A stretch of 64,000 nucleotides of DNA from an uncultured Oxalobacteraceae bacterium (GTDB lineage Bacteria; Pseudomonadota; Gammaproteobacteria; Burkholderiales; Burkholderiaceae): contig CAMLIL010000011.1 of NCBI GenBank assembly GCA_946480015.1, positions 1 through 64,000 of the forward strand. Reading direction: 5' to 3'. Made by a program: the position numbers and the translations under genes. How positions within the stretch are numbered: the first letter of the stretch is position 1; every line of letters starts with the position of its first letter. Positions 56,023 to 63,902 of the stretch are shown here, piece after piece. The notes under the pieces were generated by a model. The model ran no database searches. It was not told the DNA's origin and saw only the letters and a program-made list of their open reading frames with translations.

Positions 56023-58164
56023 TTAGTTGATATCGACGTCGTTGCCGGATATCTGCACCGGTCCGGTCGCATCGACGCTCACTTGGGAACCGTTGATGAA
56101 AACCTTTCCGTCCGCCGTCATCTTCAGTCTCGCCAGTCCGACCGTGATCGACAACTCGTCGCCAGCCGTGATCGAAATCGTCTTGCCGACCTTGGTGATC
56201 TGATTGATGCCGACGACGGTGGCCATGAGCGTGCCGACGTTGAGGTTATAGGCGAGGCCGACGTTTTCCATGCGGCCCATGCCAACGTTCTGCATGTAGG
56301 CCATACCGACGGTTTCCGTCTTCATCCGGGCGACATAGGTGGACCAGTTCTTACCGATCTCGTCCTTGCGGTTCTTGCCTATCGTCTTGCTGCGGTTGCC
56401 GCCGATGCCAATGGTTTCGTTTTTATCAACCTGCTCGGTGCGGTTGTTGTGGACCGTAATGGTCTCGTCGTTGTCCACCGTTTCGGTGCGGTCGTGCTTG
56501 ATGTGTGTGGTTTCGTCGTGGTCGACGGTCTTGCGACGGTCGTTGCCGACCCATTTGTCCTCGTCATGCTCCACTTCGGTGAGTTGATCCCGCTCTGCAT
56601 GCAGCCACAGCTGCTCTCTGCCCTTCTTGTCCTCGAAGCGCAGCGCATTGGCGTTGGCGTAACTGCCGTTCGGCGTTGAACGGGACAGGATGCCGCTCTG
56701 GGTCTGGTTCGCCGGCAGATCCCATGGCGGCATGTTGTGCGCATTTGGCACCATGCCTGTGATGAGTCCGCGATCGGGATTTCCATCCAAAAACTGGACG
56801 AGCACTTCTGAGCCAATGCGTGGGATCGAGGTTATGCCGAAGTTCGAACCTGCCCAAGCGGTCGCCACGCGCAACCACGCGGAACTTCGTTCGTCGAGTT
56901 TGCCCACCCGGTCCCAGTGAAACTGAACTTTGACGCGTCCGTACTGATCGGTGTGGATTTCATCGCCCTTCGGTCCGACGACAATGGCCGTTTGCAGGCC
57001 ATACATTTTCGGCTCGACGCTGTTGTAGCCTCGGCCAGGACGCCACGGAATCTGCTTGCGGATGCAGGTCAGCCGGTTTTCGTAGTGTGACGGTTCGCTG
57101 CCACCGTTCTGGTAGTTGTTGCTCGCGGTATGGTGAACGTCAAGGATCAAAAATTTCAACGCTTCGGCGCCGTCGACTTCATCGAAATGGCCGCTCAGCT
57201 TAAACCAACGTCCGGGCTGGGCGAAGCGGTCGTTCCCGGCGCCCTCGAAGTGCTTGCCCGCAGCCTCGATTTCCTCCAGCCGCAGCCGCACCTGGGCGTC
57301 TCCGTCCGCGCTGTTTTTGAATCCATAGGCCCCCGCGTATTCGTACACTTCCATGGGCAGCACGTTGCCCTGCTGGTTGACCGTGGGGAGTTCCACTGAT
57401 ATGGACTGCGGATCCTTGAAGTTAAAGCTCGACAAGGCAAAGCTGGCCGCCATCACGTTGCGCACAGGCGTCCACTCACCCAGCGCGTCGTCCTCTTTGG
57501 CGCCGGCGGCACGCTGAAAAGGGATGTCGGCGCGCTGCCCATCGATGGGCGCAGCTCTAGTCGAGTCGTCGGACAGGATAAGGGTATGGCCGCTGGCCGT
57601 GTGCTCGTACCAGTAATGCCAACCTGCCTGTTCCCAGCGCCGGTGCAGGTAGTTGTAGTCCGATTCCCCGTATTGGCAGGCATCCGTCATCTCCGGGTCG
57701 TCGCCGTGGATGCGCAACTCGGAGGCGCGTAGCCGGTAGTCAGCGAATATCTCGTCGGTCTGCTGGATCAGAGTCTTGTTGTGGAAAAGGTAGTTGTCTT
57801 GACGAAGACGCAGATAAGCCATCCAAGGCAGCAGCAACATTTCGTAATACACTTGGCCGCCGTCGGCTCGTACCCGGCGGAACTCGAACACGTAGCCGTT
57901 GAAGTAGCGCATGCTGCCATCCTCGCGCACCAGTTCGACGGTCACCATTTTGCCCTGCACGTCCTTGAGCGCGATGCCAGCATCGTCGGAGATGATTTCC
58001 ACCGCAAAGCGGAAGTCACGCGACAAAGTTTCTTTTGCCTCAAGGCGATTTGCAACCATTAGCGCCGACGGGCCATCCTTTTTGGGAAAGCTCAGGCGCA
58101 GTAAACGATTGGTCTGCCGCACCGCGCATGTCAACTGAAATGCCGCCTCGGTAATCGTGCTCAT
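56023..58164 (-). CDS. vgrG: Type VI secretion tip protein VgrG
   Basis: Spike protein of the T6SS. The gp27-like part (about 30-400) contains FNGYVFEFRRVRADGGQVYYEMLLLPW and the QYGESDYNYLHRRWEQAGWHYW block. The gp5-like OB fold (about 405-480: VGPKGDEIHTDQYGRVKVQFHWDR, RIGSEVLVQFLDGNPD) follows. The needle is made of short repeats (TVDNDETITVHNNRTEQVDKNE). It ends at about residue 713 with DUF2345-like VFINGSQVSVDATG and no extra effector domain. No other tss genes are in the window, so it is an orphan vgrG. First gene of the module. Confidence 0.94.
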   Translation of the reverse strand: MSTITEAAFQLTCAVRQTNRLLRLSFPKKDGPSALMVANRLEAKETLSRDFRFAVEIISDDAGIALKDVQGKMVTVELVREDGSMRYFNGYVFEFRRVRADGGQVYYEMLLLPWMAYLRLRQDNYLFHNKTLIQQTDEIFADYRLRASELRIHGDDPEMTDACQYGESDYNYLHRRWEQAGWHYWYEHTASGHTLILSDDSTRAAPIDGQRADIPFQRAAGAKEDDALGEWTPVRNVMAASFALSSFNFKDPQSISVELPTVNQQGNVLPMEVYEYAGAYGFKNSADGDAQVRLRLEEIEAAGKHFEGAGNDRFAQPGRWFKLSGHFDEVDGAEALKFLILDVHHTASNNYQNGGSEPSHYENRLTCIRKQIPWRPGRGYNSVEPKMYGLQTAIVVGPKGDEIHTDQYGRVKVQFHWDRVGKLDERSSAWLRVATAWAGSNFGITSIPRIGSEVLVQFLDGNPDRGLITGMVPNAHNMPPWDLPANQTQSGILSRSTPNGSYANANALRFEDKKGREQLWLHAERDQLTEVEHDEDKWVGNDRRKTVDHDETTHIKHDRTETVDNDETITVHNNRTEQVDKNETIGIGGNRSKTIGKNRKDEIGKNWSTYVARMKTETVGMAYMQNVGMGRMENVGLAYNLNVGTLMATVVGINQITKVGKTISITAGDELSITVGLARLKMTADGKVFINGSQVSVDATGPVQISGNDVDIN

Positions 58165-58377
58165 GTTTTAATTCCCGGAATTTGGTTGTTTGCGATCTGC
58201 TACGGACGAACGCTGCCGCTCGAAACCCTCGTAGGGCACGGACTTCGCCTTGGGCTTCGCGAAGCGAACTGAACTGCGTCAGGGGAGTTGATGAACAAAC
58301 TATTAATAGTGTTAATACTGCAACAAATTGCAATAATACGCTAAACAATCTCAACTGTCCTTGAGCTCGGGTGCGGA
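58165..58377. other. Region upstream of vgrG
   Basis: AT-rich sequence upstream of vgrG, which must hold the promoter of the effector module. I see no gene. The stretch at about 58290-58360 has several A/T runs but no convincing -35/-10 pair. Confidence 0.45.
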
Positions 58378-58453
58378 CAGGGGCACTTCCAGCTGACCGG
58401 CAAGGAAGCCGACCGCGACGGCTACCGCGTGCTTGGCCGGTTGACCTGCACGC
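58378..58453 (+). repeat. Chimeric scar copied from the cytochrome and cyclase genes
   Basis: 58378-58432 matches 46645-46699 (inside the cytochrome c peroxidase-like gene) at 53 of 55 positions. It is followed after one base by 58434-58453, identical to the end of the cyclase gene (48370-48389). The two source segments are about 1.7 kb apart in the intact locus, so this copy carries a deletion between them. Confidence 0.85.
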
Positions 58454-58480
58454 CTATACTGTCATCTCCGCGATGTCGAC

Positions 58481-59521
58481 GTGGAGATGCCTTCATTTAA
58501 CTTCCTTTCAATAATCTTTCAGGAGCCGCCGATTAAAAAATCCGTCGTGGTATACAAAAAAATCCCGGAATGTCTGCTGTCCTCGCTGCAAAGCGAGTTC
58601 GACGTCACCTATTTCGAAGAGATCAATGCGTCGAACCGCGCAAGGTTCGTCGATGCCATTCGACGCAGCGATGGCTTGCTCGGCGCCAGTGTCAGGCTGT
58701 CCGCAGACATGCTGGAGCAAGCCTCCCGCCTGCGTATCATTTCGACGATTTCCGTGGGGGTCGACCAGTTCGACGTCGATTACCTGACCGGGCGCGGTAT
58801 CCTGCTTGCGCATACCCCGAACGTGCTGACGGAGGCAACGGCGGACACCATTTTCGCACTCGTGATGGCCAGTGCACGGCGGGTCGTCGAACTCGCCGAA
58901 TTCGTCAAGGCGGGGAAATGGACGAGCAGCATCGGTGAAGCGCTTTACGGCGTCAATGTGCATGCGAAAACCATCGGCGTGGTGGGCATGGGGCGGATCG
59001 GCCACGCCGTGGCGCGCCGTGCCCATCTTGGATTCGGCATGAATGTCTTGTACTACAGCCGGTCCCCGGCACCCGATGCCGAGGCAGCGTTCAGTGCGCG
59101 CGCGGTTCCGCTGGAAACCCTGCTGGCGCAAGCCGATTTTGTGTGTGTGGTGCTGCCCTTGACGCCAGCAACTGAGCGGCTCATCGGCCGGCGCGAGTTC
59201 GCCCTGATGCGTCCGGATGCGATTTTCATCAACGGCTCGCGCGGCGGCATTGTCGATGAATCCGCTTTAATTGAGGCATTGCAGCAGGGGCGTATCCGCG
59301 CGGCCGGCCTGGACGTGTTCGAGCGCGAACCGCTATCGGCCGATTCGCCGCTGCTGAACATGGCCAATGTCGTCGCGCTTCCACACATCGGATCGGCAAC
59401 TCACGAGACGCGCCTGGCGATGGCGAAACTGGCGGTGGAAAATCTCAGGGCGGGGCTGAGGGGAGAGCGTCCCCCTTGCCTGGCCAATGCATCGTTCAAC
59501 AACATGGGAGGCGGATTATGA
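58481..59521 (+). CDS. D-isomer-specific 2-hydroxyacid dehydrogenase
   Basis: NAD(P)-dependent hydroxyacid dehydrogenase of the GhrB/glyoxylate-hydroxypyruvate reductase type. Rossmann motif [11 protein letters not shown], catalytic Arg in INGSRGG, Glu in DVFEREP, and His in LPHIGSAT are all present. Homologues begin at KKSVVVYKK; here that lysine pair follows an ATT codon (58532) that has AGGAG 6 bases upstream. The listed start is the first in-frame GTG (58481); ATG 58487 is also possible. The stop overlaps the SDR start. Confidence 0.88.
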   Translation: MEMPSFNFLSIIFQEPPIKKSVVVYKKIPECLLSSLQSEFDVTYFEEINASNRARFVDAIRRSDGLLGASVRLSADMLEQASRLRIISTISVGVDQFDVDYLTGRGILLAHTPNVLTEATADTIFALVMASARRVVELAEFVKAGKWTSSIGEALYGVNVHAKTIGVVGMGRIGHAVARRAHLGFGMNVLYYSRSPAPDAEAAFSARAVPLETLLAQADFVCVVLPLTPATERLIGRREFALMRPDAIFINGSRGGIVDESALIEALQQGRIRAAGLDVFEREPLSADSPLLNMANVVALPHIGSATHETRLAMAKLAVENLRAGLRGERPPCLANASFNNMGGGL

Positions 59522-60276
59522 AGGTGTCAGACAAGGTCGCGATTGTAACCGGCGCAGGGAGCGGAATCGGCATGGCAGTTGCGCTGGCGCTCCTGCAGGC
59601 GGGCTACCGCGTGACGCTCGCCGGGCGGCGACTGGCGCTCCTGGACAGCGTCGCAGCCGAGTCGGGTGTTGCGGCCGACCGTGTCATGCCGGTCAGCACC
59701 GACGTGTCCGACCAGCAGTCCGTGCAGGCGATGTTTGCCAAGACCAAGGAGAGGTTCGGTCGTCTCGACCTTCTGTTCAACAACGCCGGCATGAGTTCTC
59801 CGAAAGTGCTGCTGGAAGATCTCACCCTCGAGCAGTGGAAAACGGTGCTCGATACCAACCTCACCGGTGCATTCTTGTGTACGCAGGAAGCGTTCAAGCT
59901 CATGAAGAGCCAGGCACCGCGCGGCGGACGCATTATCAATAATGGTTCGATTTCAGCGCATTCCCCGCGGCCAAATTCGTCTCCCTACACCACCACCAAG
60001 CATGCCATTACCGGTCTCACCAAATCGGCATCGCTGGATGGCAGGAAGTACGACATCGCCTGCGGTCAAATTGATATCGGTAATGCGGCATCGGACATGG
60101 CAGCGAAGATGGCCAAAGGTGTGCCGCAGGCAAATGGCGACATTGCGGTCGAACCGCTGATGGATCTCGAGCACGTCGCCAATGCTGTACTGTATATGGA
60201 CAGCCTGCCGCTCGACGCGAATGTGCAGTTCATGACCGTCATGGCCACCAAGATGCCATTCATCGGCCGGGGGTAG
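59518..60276 (+). CDS. Short-chain dehydrogenase/reductase
   Basis: Classical SDR of 252 residues. The cofactor motif [10 protein letters not shown] (about 10-19), NNAG (about 88-91), active-site Ser in NNGSISAH, and YxxxK (PYTTTKHA) are intact. ATG 59518 overlaps the dehydrogenase stop, so both are co-translated. The product likely oxidises or reduces a small alcohol; the substrate is unknown. No relation to the neighbouring island or stress module is evident. Confidence 0.9.
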   Translation: MKVSDKVAIVTGAGSGIGMAVALALLQAGYRVTLAGRRLALLDSVAAESGVAADRVMPVSTDVSDQQSVQAMFAKTKERFGRLDLLFNNAGMSSPKVLLEDLTLEQWKTVLDTNLTGAFLCTQEAFKLMKSQAPRGGRIINNGSISAHSPRPNSSPYTTTKHAITGLTKSASLDGRKYDIACGQIDIGNAASDMAAKMAKGVPQANGDIAVEPLMDLEHVANAVLYMDSLPLDANVQFMTVMATKMPFIGRG

Positions 60277-60327
60277 TTGCCCAGTCCCGTTTGATCGCTG
60301 TCGAGCGTGCTGTTGCGGCGCAGAAAT

Positions 60328-60349
60328 GGGGCCCGTAAGCGCGGGCCCC
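60328..60349. terminator. Hairpin between SDR gene and mrpX-like gene
   Basis: GGGGCCCG (60328-60335) pairs with CGGGCCCC (60342-60349) over a 6-base loop, between convergent genes and 8 bases from the mrpX-like stop. Likely a shared transcript end; no T-tract. Confidence 0.6.
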
Positions 60350-60357
60350 GTCACGAA

Positions 60358-60576
60358 TTACTTCTTCATCTCGTCCTTCTTCATCGCATCCTTCGTCATC
60401 TCATCCTTTTTCATTTCATCCTTCTTCATGTGATCCTTCTTCATCTTATCCTTGTGCATGGCCTCTTTCTTCATCGGCTCCTTGGCCATGGCGTCCTTCT
60501 GCATGGCGTCTTGCGCGGAAACGGCACCGGCGGCCAGCATGCAGATCGACAGGATGGTGGTGGTGATGGCTTTCAT
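60358..60576 (-). CDS. mrpX: Methionine-rich pentapeptide MXKDX repeat protein
   Basis: A 72-residue secreted peptide: signal peptide (about 1-22, ending GAVSAQ), then about ten MxKxx pentapeptides (QKDAM, MKKDEM, MTKDAM). In Azospira suillum the methionine-rich MrpX acts as a periplasmic sink for hypochlorite, being oxidised and then repaired by YedY1. The start is ATG 60576, after AAAGGAG. It lies 48 bases after the YedY-like gene in the same direction and is probably the last gene of that operon. Function is by analogy. Confidence 0.85.
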   Translation of the reverse strand: MKAITTTILSICMLAAGAVSAQDAMQKDAMAKEPMKKEAMHKDKMKKDHMKKDEMKKDEMTKDAMKKDEMKK

Positions 60577-60624
60577 GGTAATGCTCCTTTGAGGTGGGGT
60601 TGGAAATGACACTTCAGGGTAGGA

Positions 60625-61395
60625 CTAACTACCGCCGAACCAGTTGTATCCCTGGTTTTCCCAGTAACCGCCGGGATACGTATTCGTGACAAACAATGCC
60701 TGTATATGTTTCGGATTCTTGTACCCAAGCTTGGTGGGCATGCGCAGTTTCATCGGGTAGCCATAGCGCGGCGGCAGTTCCTGCCCGTCATAGGTCAGCG
60801 CCATCAGCGTCTGCGGATGCAGCGCGGTGGCCATGTCGATGCTGGTGAAATAGTCGTCGGCGCACTTGAAGCCGACGTATTTGGCCGACAGGTCCGCGCC
60901 GATATGGCGCAGGAAGCGCCCGAACGGCACCCCGCCCCATTTACCGATCGCGCTCCAGCCCTCCACGCAGATGTGGCGCGTGACCTGGGAAGTCTGCGGC
61001 AAGGCGCGCAGCCGGGCCAGCGTCCATGGCGCGCGCGCGGCAATCAGGCCGCTCAATTCCAGCTTCCAGGCATCGCCATCGACCGACGGCACCTCGTCTT
61101 CGCCATAAAAGGCGTTGAAAGGGAAGGGCCGCGTGATCATCGATTCGGGATAGGTCGGCGCCAGCCGGTTGGGATCGAACAGCAGCGCTTGCGCCTTGTC
61201 GTTCCAGGTCGAGATCCTGGCCAGCGCGCTGTCGACGGCGCTTTCGCTTTCGGCTGTGCAGCCGGTGAGCAGCGCCAGTCCGCCCAGCGTCACGCTGCGT
61301 TGCAGGAAGGCGCGGCGTGACGGCGAGCTGACCTTGCGCAGGGCGTCGGCCAGCATCTGCGCGCCGTCGGGATTGGTGAGGATCGATTTTTTCAT
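60625..61395 (-). CDS. YedY/MsrP-like molybdopterin oxidoreductase
   Basis: Periplasmic molybdenum-cofactor enzyme of the sulfite oxidase fold, likely reducing methionine sulfoxide in proteins. The N-terminus has a twin-arginine signal (SSPSRRAFLQRSV) and a lipobox LLTGC, so a Tat-exported lipoprotein is possible. The Mo-ligating cysteine is in RHICVEGWSA. At 256 residues it is shorter than E. coli MsrP, like YedY1-type proteins. Lies between the cytochrome b gene and the methionine-rich peptide gene. Confidence 0.88.
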   Translation of the reverse strand: MKKSILTNPDGAQMLADALRKVSSPSRRAFLQRSVTLGGLALLTGCTAESESAVDSALARISTWNDKAQALLFDPNRLAPTYPESMITRPFPFNAFYGEDEVPSVDGDAWKLELSGLIAARAPWTLARLRALPQTSQVTRHICVEGWSAIGKWGGVPFGRFLRHIGADLSAKYVGFKCADDYFTSIDMATALHPQTLMALTYDGQELPPRYGYPMKLRMPTKLGYKNPKHIQALFVTNTYPGGYWENQGYNWFGGS

Positions 61396-61405
61396 GCCAG
61401 TCTCC

Positions 61406-62044
61406 TTAGCGTCCGCGCAGCATGGCGATCAGGGTGCGCGGCACCAGCGCCACCATGACCAGATGGGCAACGATGAATGCCACCAGCGCCGCCATGCCGA
61501 TGAAATGGACCCGGCGCGCGCCCTCGTAGCCACCCACCAGTTCGCGCAGAATCGGAAACTGGACCGACTTCCACAGCACCAGCCCGGACACCACGATCAC
61601 GATCAGGTCGGCCATGACGAACAGATAGGCGGCGCGCTGCACCGCGTTGTAGTGGCGCGGATCGGCGTGCGCCAGGCGTCCGCGCAACGCCGCGCCCAGG
61701 TCGCGCAGCAGGTCGGCCGGCCGCAGCGGGAAAAATTTGCGGCGCAGGCGGCCGCCCAGCAGGTTGACCGCCAGGTAAATCAGGCCATTGGCCACCAGCA
61801 GCCACATGGCGGCGAAATGCCACTGCAGGGCGCCGCCCAGCCAGCCTCCCAGCGTGATGGCGCGCGGGATGCTGAAGCCGTAAAAGGCGGTGGCGTTGTA
61901 GATGCGCCATCCGCTGAAGATCAGCAGCAGCACCGCGGCGGCGTTGGTCCAATGGGTAAGGCGCAGCCAGAGTGGATGAATCGGCGCGCGGGCGTCTTTG
62001 ACTTGGTCGGCATTCATGGCATACGATGGGTGGGCGTTGGTCAT
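61406..62044 (-). CDS. Cytochrome b, electron donor to the YedY-like enzyme
   Basis: A 212-residue di-haem cytochrome b561-type membrane protein. Hydrophobic helices lie near 30-50, 70-95, 130-150 and 170-200. Candidate haem histidines are in RLTHWTNA, LQWHFAAMW, RVHFIGMAA and IVAHLVM. It should pass quinol electrons to the YedY-like enzyme, whose gene starts 10 bases downstream. ATG 62044 is only a few bases after the predicted SigF-type promoter start point, so the transcript may be almost leaderless. Confidence 0.85.
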   Translation of the reverse strand: MTNAHPSYAMNADQVKDARAPIHPLWLRLTHWTNAAAVLLLIFSGWRIYNATAFYGFSIPRAITLGGWLGGALQWHFAAMWLLVANGLIYLAVNLLGGRLRRKFFPLRPADLLRDLGAALRGRLAHADPRHYNAVQRAAYLFVMADLIVIVVSGLVLWKSVQFPILRELVGGYEGARRVHFIGMAALVAFIVAHLVMVALVPRTLIAMLRGR

Positions 62045-62053
62045 GCCAGTAAG

Positions 62054-62079
62054 TTCGCGCCGGGGCGGCGATTGGTTAC
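62054..62079 (-). promoter_or_regulatory. SigF-type ECF promoter (cytochrome b-yedY-mrpX arm)
   Basis: On the minus strand GTAACC (62079-62074), exactly 16 bases, then CGAA (62057-62054): an exact match to the GTAACC-N16-CGAA consensus known to me for Caulobacter SigF. It is positioned correctly in front of the cytochrome b gene. Confidence 0.75.
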
Positions 62080-62111
62080 AGCCCTCGAAAAAAATATATT
62101 TGCAGCATTGC

Positions 62112-62137
62112 GTAACCAAACAGGCGCATGGATCGAA
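62112..62137 (+). promoter_or_regulatory. SigF-type ECF promoter (sigma factor arm)
   Basis: GTAACC (62112-62117), 16 bases, CGAA (62134-62137) on the plus strand, again an exact consensus match. The -10 part lies just inside the annotated sigma gene, so either the gene starts further downstream or this match serves another purpose. Confidence 0.6.
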
Positions 62138-62688
62138 TTCACTCTCATCAGGCCGAGGACCGGCTGCGCACCCTGTTCCTGAGTGGCATGGGGGGCGACG
62201 GCCAGGCTTACCGCCAGTTCCTGCAGGCGATGGCCAGCCACCTGCGCGCGTGGTTCCGCAGGCGCATGAGCCGCTGGCCGGATGAAGTCGAGGACCTGGT
62301 GCAGGAAACGCTGCTGGCGCTGCATAACCAGGGTGCCACGTACGACACCGCGGTGCCCCTGACGGCCTGGGTGTTCGCGATCGCGCGCTATAAGCTGATC
62401 GACTGGCTGCGCCGCCACGCGCGCCAGGGCACCTTGCACGAACCGCTGGACGAGAGCAATGAACTGTTTTCCAGCGCCGACGCCGAGGCGCAGGAAGCGC
62501 AGCGCGATCTGGAGACGATCATGCGGGATCTGCCGCAGCAGCAGCGCAACGCCATCCTGCACACCAAGGTCGACGGATGGTCGGTACGCGAGACCGCAGC
62601 GACGCTGCGCATCTCGGAAGCGAATGTGAAAGTGGCCGTGCACCGCGGCCTGAAGGCCCTGGCGGCCAGAATGAGAAAGCAGCCATGA
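62128..62688 (+). CDS. sigF: ECF RNA polymerase sigma factor (SigF-like)
   Basis: A 186-residue group 4 sigma factor with region 2 (about 25-95, EDLVQETLLALHNQ and AWVFAIARYKLIDWLRRHAR) and region 4 (about 130-180, LPQQQRNAILHTKVDGWSVRETAATLRISEANVKVAVHRGLKAL). Directly followed by and overlapping an NrsF-type membrane anti-sigma gene, the signature arrangement of SigF/NrsF systems responding to reactive chlorine or heavy metals. The start at ATG 62128 is doubtful because a SigF-type promoter overlaps it; ATG 62188 is an in-frame alternative. Confidence 0.88.
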   Translation: MDRIHSHQAEDRLRTLFLSGMGGDGQAYRQFLQAMASHLRAWFRRRMSRWPDEVEDLVQETLLALHNQGATYDTAVPLTAWVFAIARYKLIDWLRRHARQGTLHEPLDESNELFSSADAEAQEAQRDLETIMRDLPQQQRNAILHTKVDGWSVRETAATLRISEANVKVAVHRGLKALAARMRKQP

Positions 62689-63323
62689 AAACCGACGACC
62701 TGATCGACATGCTGGCACGCGAACCGGGGCCGGCCGCGGCGCCGCCGAAAACGAAGATGGCGCTTCTGGCCGGCGCCGGCCTGCTTGGCAGCGCCATGCT
62801 GATGATCGTCTCGCTCGGCGTCAATCCCCAGCTGGCGGCATTCGCGCGCATGCCGGCGTTCTGGATCAAGGTCGCCTTCGTGCTGGCGCTGGCGGGCGGC
62901 GGCTGGGGCGCCGTGGCGCGCCTGTCCCGGCCGGGCAGCAGCACGGCCGGCCTGCCGCTGGTGCTGGCCTTGCCCTGGCTGGTGATCGCCGCGCTATCGG
63001 CGCTGCTGCTGCTGCCGGCGGACCCGTCCGAGCGCCTGGCGCTGATCCTCGGCCACACCTGGCGCACCTGTCCCTACCTGATCGCCTTCCTGTCGCTGCC
63101 CCTGTTTGCCGGATGTGTCGCCATCATGCGCGAGCTGGCGCCGACCCGCCTGCGCCTGGCCGGCGCCGCCGCCGGATTCGCCGCCGGCGCCAGCGCCGCC
63201 TGCATCTACTGCCTGCACTGCCCCGAGATGGCGGCGCCCTTCATCGGCATCTGGTATTCGCTCGGCATCCTGATTCCCACGGCCGCTGGCGCGGCGCTCG
63301 GGCCACGCCTGCTGCGCTGGTGA
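62685..63323 (+). CDS. nrsF: NrsF-type (DUF1109) membrane anti-sigma factor
   Basis: A 212-residue integral membrane protein with about six hydrophobic helices (near 25-45, 58-78, 92-112, 125-145, 155-175, 185-205). A short cytosolic N-terminus (MKTDDLIDMLAREPGP) resembles NrsF/DUF1109 proteins that hold SigF inactive. Two cysteine-containing segments (ACIYCLHCPEM) fit a redox or metal sensing role. ATG 62685 overlaps the sigma gene stop; the longer upstream frame is inside the sigma gene. Confidence 0.85.
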   Translation: MKTDDLIDMLAREPGPAAAPPKTKMALLAGAGLLGSAMLMIVSLGVNPQLAAFARMPAFWIKVAFVLALAGGGWGAVARLSRPGSSTAGLPLVLALPWLVIAALSALLLLPADPSERLALILGHTWRTCPYLIAFLSLPLFAGCVAIMRELAPTRLRLAGAAAGFAAGASAACIYCLHCPEMAAPFIGIWYSLGILIPTAAGAALGPRLLRW

Positions 63324-63392
63324 TGTTCCGGACCCTGTTCATGTTCAAAACAAACCGCCGGCCAGAGACCGTCGTCCCCGCTTTCGCGACGC

Positions 63393-63902
63393 CTACACCA
63401 GCGGCAACGCCGTCGTATCCTTAATGCGCTGCAAAGCGAAGCTCGATTTCACATCGGCCACCGCCGGGTGGGTCAGCAAGGTCTGCATCATGAAGCGCGA
63501 AAAGTGGTCCATGTCCTCGACGTGCACGCGCAGCAGATAATCCATTTCGCCCGTCATCGCATAGCAGGCCACCACTTCCGGCCAATCCTCGACCGAGCGC
63601 GCAAATTCGGTGTGCGGCGAGGTGGCCGGCCGCCGCGCCCCGGCCGCCCCGGCCGAGCCGTCGCTGTGCTTTTCCAGCCGCACGTTCACATACGCCAGCA
63701 ATCCCAGCCCGATCCTGGCCGGGTCCAGCAAGGCCACGTACTGGCGGATCACGCCGGCTTCCTCCAGCCGCTTGATGCGGCGCAGGCAGGGCGAGGGCGA
63801 CAGGCTGACCCGGTCGGCCACGTCCTGATTCGACAGCCGTCCATCCTGCTGGAGAATGGCGAGAATTTTGCGATCTGTTTTGTCCAGCTCAATATGCGGC
63901 AT
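63393..63902 (-). CDS. Lrp/AsnC family regulator
   Basis: Leucine-responsive-type DNA-binding regulator. The N-terminal winged helix (about 1-60: LDKTDRKILAILQQDGRLSNQDVADRVSLSPSPCLRRIKRLEEAGVI) and the C-terminal RAM domain are present. An Ala/Gly-rich insert of about 12 residues (DGSAGAAGARRPATSP) lies in the RAM domain, where family members have a short turn. ATG 63902 gives the usual start MPHIELDKTD. Its target may be a divergent gene beyond the window end; 63933-64000 holds nothing else recognisable. Confidence 0.9.
   Translation of the reverse strand: MPHIELDKTDRKILAILQQDGRLSNQDVADRVSLSPSPCLRRIKRLEEAGVIRQYVALLDPARIGLGLLAYVNVRLEKHSDGSAGAAGARRPATSPHTEFARSVEDWPEVVACYAMTGEMDYLLRVHVEDMDHFSRFMMQTLLTHPAVADVKSSFALQRIKDTTALPLV

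Noticed and set aside
54090..56030. A 646-codon open frame on the plus strand across the T6SS adaptor region
   Set aside because: Antisense to the DUF4150 and DUF2169 genes, both with recognisable family blocks.
56023..56150. C-terminal effector domain on VgrG
   Set aside because: The protein ends soon after the needle repeats, so it is not an evolved VgrG; the toxin is a separate gene.
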